Notes under the pieces: model-generated | Seen by the model: the letters and a program-made list of their open reading frames with translations, nothing else | The model's database searches: none | What the model was told of the DNA's origin: nothing | Source: Paenibacillus harenae | GTDB lineage: Bacteria; Bacillota; Bacilli; Paenibacillales; Paenibacillaceae | DNA length: 64,000 nucleotides | Direction: 5' to 3' | NCBI RefSeq assembly: GCF_030812415.1 | Contig: NZ_JAUSST010000001.1 | Coordinates: forward strand, 992,001 to 1,056,000 | Translations under genes and position numbers: made by a program | Shown here: one piece after another, positions 61,199 to 64,000 of the stretch | How positions within the stretch are numbered: position 1 is the stretch's first letter | How the letters are laid out: each line of letters begins with the position of its first letter

Positions 61199-62572
61199 CT
61201 ATAGTGCTTGCCGGAGCGTATAAGGGGCGATAATCGGCAATGCCGACGGCAGATCCTTTAATTGCTGTTCCGTCAGGCTGGCAGCCGGATACATTTGCAA
61301 TAACCAGGCCTCTTCAGCAGCCTGACTTGCTACCTCGCGTTTTTTGCCGTATTCCAAATAATAGAGTATGCCTTCGCTGCTGCGCATGATCATTCCGTGC
61401 AACGCTTCCGCCTGTGCAGCAGCAAGCCGATCAGCCGCTTCCTTCGCGGAAATGGCTTCTCCGCCGGTCCATCGTCTCAAATCGAGCTGCGATAGTCTCA
61501 CAGCTTCCCGCTCCCAACGTCCTTCAAGCGGCCGTCTTATTTGATCTTCGATCCAGTAGATCGTTTTGCCGATACCTTTGACAACCGCTTGCCGCGGATA
61601 GTATGCAGCTTCACCGAGGCTCGCAAGCAGCGCCAGCTCTTCTTGAGGGAGGGAGAAATTATCGCCGTATTGAATACTGATCCGATTCGGATTTGACCAT
61701 TTGTCCATAAAATAAAGCATCGACGGCGTGCTTTCCTCAGGAAGCCCATTCTGCCCGTCTGCCCCTTCCGTCGAACTTAAATCGGCGGGAGCGAAGTGCA
61801 CATAGGCCTCTGCGGTACACAGAAGCGAATAACCTTGCAGCCTGACCCGCAGACTGTAATCCTCCTCGCAGAAGGCGCCATGCGTAAGTGCTTCATCCAG
61901 GAAACCTGTTTTCTCCAGCAGCTCGCGACTGAACAGCAGGCAATCCTTAGACAGCCGCTCCGTCTTCTTCCTATTGCGCGCATCTACTACATTATTTATT
62001 CTTGCTTCCTCCTGCATATCTTCCAAACTCTCGAATCGCAGCTCCTTGAGCTGGTTGCCCTGCCAGCCATTCGATACAGGTCCGACCATGCCGATAGAGT
62101 CGTCGCTATTCAAGCAATTCAACATATTTTCCAGCCAATATTCGGTCGCAATGATTCGATTGCTAAGCAGCAGCAGCGTCGTTCCCTTCGCCATCATAAG
62201 TCCCCGGTTAGCCGACATAATGAAGCCTGCATCGCTGCCTAGGAGAATGTATCTTACTTGCCCATCCAACCCTTTCAAATATGAACGCGTATGGTCGGTA
62301 GAACCGTTATCGACAACAATGATTTCATAGGGTAATTCCGTATGTTCCATGATGCTGTCGATGCACCGCTTCAAGTTTTCCACTTCATTGCAGCAGGGAA
62401 TAATAATGCTCGTTCCGTCAAAATAGTTTCCGTAGCTGTCGAAGCCGGCCTTCGCCCCATCTTTATAGCCGTTTGCCATGCCTAGCCTGTACTTTTCTTT
62501 CGTGGAAGCGATTGCTCCTTTCGCGTAAGGGCGGCGCTTAGGACGACGGGACTGCTCTTTCTTGCGCCTCAT
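61199..62572 (-). CDS. Family 2 glycosyltransferase with basic N-terminal module
   Basis: About 457 residues. Residues 1-22 are Arg/Lys-rich (MRRKKEQSRRPKRRPYAKGA), then YRLGMANGYKDGAKAGFDSY (about 31-50, the same glycine-aromatic pattern as the last gene of the operon), then a GT2 domain (about 55-290: TSIIIPCCNEVENLKRCIDS, PYEIIVVDNGSTDHTRSYL, YILLGSDAGFIMSANRGLMM, FCEEDYSLRVRLQGYSLL). A helical C-terminal part follows. The frame extends to 62722, but GGAGAGAG precedes the ATG at 62572. It heads an operon with four small proteins; a sigma-K-like element is upstream. Confidence 0.82.
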   Translation of the reverse strand: MRRKKEQSRRPKRRPYAKGAIASTKEKYRLGMANGYKDGAKAGFDSYGNYFDGTSIIIPCCNEVENLKRCIDSIMEHTELPYEIIVVDNGSTDHTRSYLKGLDGQVRYILLGSDAGFIMSANRGLMMAKGTTLLLLSNRIIATEYWLENMLNCLNSDDSIGMVGPVSNGWQGNQLKELRFESLEDMQEEARINNVVDARNRKKTERLSKDCLLFSRELLEKTGFLDEALTHGAFCEEDYSLRVRLQGYSLLCTAEAYVHFAPADLSSTEGADGQNGLPEESTPSMLYFMDKWSNPNRISIQYGDNFSLPQEELALLASLGEAAYYPRQAVVKGIGKTIYWIEDQIRRPLEGRWEREAVRLSQLDLRRWTGGEAISAKEAADRLAAAQAEALHGMIMRSSEGILYYLEYGKKREVASQAAEEAWLLQMYPAASLTEQQLKDLPSALPIIAPYTLRQAL

Positions 62573-62593
62573 CGGCACTCTCTCCAATTCTTC

Positions 62594-62623
62594 GATTATA
62601 TGATAGGGGTAACACGTTATTGT
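62594..62623 (-). promoter_or_regulatory. Possible sigma-K promoter of the GT/small-protein operon
   Basis: Minus strand ACAA (62623-62620), 17-base spacer, CATATAATC (62602-62594), one base off CATAnnnTA. A second CATACAATA (62627-62619) fits the -10 exactly but has no -35. The 173-base gap to the repeat-protein stop shows nothing else clear. Confidence 0.35.
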
Positions 62624-62745
62624 ATGTAAGGGATAGCGGTCTGCAACGGCATTTGTACAACTACCCGTTCGCCCTTTCCTTTCTCGCAATAACAGAAAGA
62701 GACGATACAGGTTTCCCTGCACCGCCTCTTCTCATTGATCGACGT

Positions 62746-64000
62746 TTACTTACCTATCGCTATCCAGTTGATATTGCCTTTGAGGACCCGGCTGAATCGC
62801 GTTCGAACGATGGTGATCATCGCTTGTTCTTCGGTCTTCGCTTGGATGATCGCGTAACATGCCGCATTATCCGTCGTCGCAACGAGCACATAGTTGTCAT
62901 CAACGAAAGGCTCGTTGAACGTGATCGAAACTTCGATCTGCTCTTCTTGGATCGAGAAGCTGTATGGTTCAAGACCGAACTGTTGCTTAGAAACGCCCGC
63001 GCTGCTTGGCGCTACAATCGGCGTGAAGCTGAGTGCCGGAAGCCCGACCGATTGCGGTTGCAGGTGATGACTGCCTATAGAATGATCGGCTATCTCCGTG
63101 TTCTGGAGGGATGCTTCCTTGCGTCCGCCATCCCATAACAGCCCTGGAGCAAGCTTGTCGGCCGTAATACTGCCTGGCGCAATCTGCTCGGTTCCGACGC
63201 TTTCGGCTGCCAACTTCTCGAAGGTAACGCTGCCGTCCGCCAACTGCTCGGTTTCCACGCTGCCTCGCGCAATCTTATCCGTCGTCACGCTGCCGTACAA
63301 CAGCTGCGCTGTTCCGACGCTGCCTAGTGCCAGCTTCTTAATCGTTACGCTGCCGTTAGCAAGCTGCTCGGCACCTACGCTTCCCGGCGACAGCTTCTCC
63401 GACGTTACACTGGCTATATACAATTGCTGCGTCCCAACGCTGCCGTTTGCCAGTTTGCTCATCGTCACACTGCCGTTCGCAAGCTTTTCGGTCGTCACGC
63501 TGTGTGTCGTTAATTGATCTGTTCCGACGCTGCCTAACGCCAACTTCTCTATCGTTACACTGCTTTCGCTTAATTGTTCCGTTCCGACACTGCCGCTCGC
63601 GAGCTGCTCCGATCCAATGCTGCCGGCCGCAAGCTTCTCCGTCGTCACACTGCAGTTTGCTAATTGCTCCGTTCCGACGCTCCTAAACGCCAGCTTTTCA
63701 TTCGTTACACTGCTTTCGCTTAGTTGCACCGCTCCGACACTGTCTCTTGCGAGCTGCTCCGATCCAATGCTGCCGGCCGCGATATGCTCCGTTCCGATGA
63801 TGCTGTCTGGGGCGATATGCTCGGTTCCTACACTTCCGTATGCCAGCTTGCTCGCCGTCACACTACCGCTTGCCAGTTGATCCTCGCCAATACTGCCGGC
63901 GACGATATGCTCCGTTCCAATGACGCTGTCCGGTACGATATGCTCCGATCCGACGATGCTGTATGCCAGTTTGCTCGTCGTCACACTGAATCTTGCGAGC
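62746..64000 (-). CDS. Decapeptide-repeat fibre-like protein (N-terminus beyond window)
   Basis: At least 417 residues; the frame is open to the right edge, so the N-terminus is missing. Some 28 tandem 10-residue units (63145-64000) alternate GSVGTEQLAx and GSVTxxKLAx. Such GSVTTxKLA repeats occur in phage tail fibres and surface stalks and are thought to form beta-helical, often trimeric, rods. The last 132 residues form a distinct head (SFTPIVAPSSAGVSK, SFSIQEEQIEVSITFNEPFV, NINWIAIGK). No LPxTG, transmembrane anchor or signal is visible in this part. Next to the spore-surface GT operon, it could be an exosporium or crust filament and a glycosylation target (Ser/Thr-rich). Confidence 0.75.
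   Translation of the reverse strand, partial: LARFSVTTSKLAYSIVGSEHIVPDSVIGTEHIVAGSIGEDQLASGSVTASKLAYGSVGTEHIAPDSIIGTEHIAAGSIGSEQLARDSVGAVQLSESSVTNEKLAFRSVGTEQLANCSVTTEKLAAGSIGSEQLASGSVGTEQLSESSVTIEKLALGSVGTDQLTTHSVTTEKLANGSVTMSKLANGSVGTQQLYIASVTSEKLSPGSVGAEQLANGSVTIKKLALGSVGTAQLLYGSVTTDKIARGSVETEQLADGSVTFEKLAAESVGTEQIAPGSITADKLAPGLLWDGGRKEASLQNTEIADHSIGSHHLQPQSVGLPALSFTPIVAPSSAGVSKQQFGLEPYSFSIQEEQIEVSITFNEPFVDDNYVLVATTDNAACYAIIQAKTEEQAMITIVRTRFSRVLKGNINWIAIGK
63145..64000 (-). repeat. Tandem 30-bp coding repeats (60-bp higher-order period)
   Basis: The coding repeat of the fibre-like protein seen at DNA level. Each unit is about 30 bp, with pairs (one GTEQL type, one TxxKL type) repeating roughly every 60 bp. 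Two units are 33 bp (encoding DSVIGTEHIVA and DSIIGTEHIAA). Blocks such as TCCGATCCAATGCTGCCGGC recur identically (about 63609 and 63758), which points to recent unit duplication or gene conversion. Confidence 0.85.

Noticed and set aside
62573..62722. 50-codon N-terminal extension of the GT at 61199
   Set aside because: No ribosome site at 62722, and GGAGAGAG directly precedes the ATG at 62572; the extension has no GT character.
63145..64000. CRISPR-like regular repeats of about 30 bp
   Set aside because: There are no unique spacers; the repeats are contiguous, in frame and encode a decapeptide repeat.
62746..64000. Sortase substrate for the class D enzyme
   Set aside because: The C-terminus ends in WIAIGK with no LPxTG-like motif, hydrophobic segment or positive tail.

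Overview
The window reads as chromosome of an endospore-forming, mid-GC Firmicute of the Paenibacillaceae (Paenibacillus/Cohnella type). The basis is gene content (gerE, a YhcN/YlaJ spore lipoprotein, YesM/YesN two-component pairs, a ywqA-ywqB pair, LipL, a YvgK-type regulator, FapR-like operators) and strong AGGAGG ribosome binding sites with frequent TTG/GTG starts. No rRNA, tRNA, insertion sequence, prophage or CRISPR array was seen.

Left third (1-19 kb), phosphate response and housekeeping. pstC (cut by the left edge), pstS and a soluble CBS-chemoreceptor-like protein are read leftward; both pstS and the receptor gene carry TTAACA-type direct repeats at exact 11-bp spacing, the mark of PhoP boxes. 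The PhoR/PhoP pair lies 10 kb away behind a BASS-family transporter. Between them are a GH42 beta-galactosidase with a divergent AraC regulator, an M20 amidohydrolase with a split ThrE-type exporter, an APH-like kinase, the octanoyltransferase LipL and a second AraC regulator. Then come a duplicated HD-domain protein and a YvgK-like regulator divergent from a solitary modA.

Middle (19-37 kb). A leftward operon encodes a sugar-binding lipoprotein, two ABC permeases, YesM, YesN and a NagZ-like beta-N-acetylhexosaminidase, which suggests uptake and cleavage of GlcNAc-containing oligosaccharides. Next are a ywqB-ywqA-small protein operon, an orphan sensor kinase, a clade-3 catalase and a lone IIA-Glc-like protein that has lost the phosphorylated histidine.

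Right part (37-64 kb), a candidate spore-surface glycan locus. Around gerE (with a perfect sigma-K promoter) are three sulfotransferases, at least seven glycosyltransferases, the complete CapE/CapF/CapG set for UDP-N-acetyl-L-fucosamine and a GalU-like enzyme. A PMT-type membrane glycosyltransferase operon (GT-C fusion, GtrB-like GT2, GtrA, class D sortase), a YhcN/YlaJ lipoprotein and FapR-controlled fabH follow. The far end has an operon of one glycosyltransferase with four small proteins, next to a decapeptide-repeat fibre protein that runs off the right edge. Several of these enzymes and small proteins carry Arg/Lys-rich low-complexity tails. My inference is a sigma-K/GerE-timed system that builds, and probably sulfates, a FucNAc-containing glycan on the spore coat or exosporium. 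It is the most novel content here.
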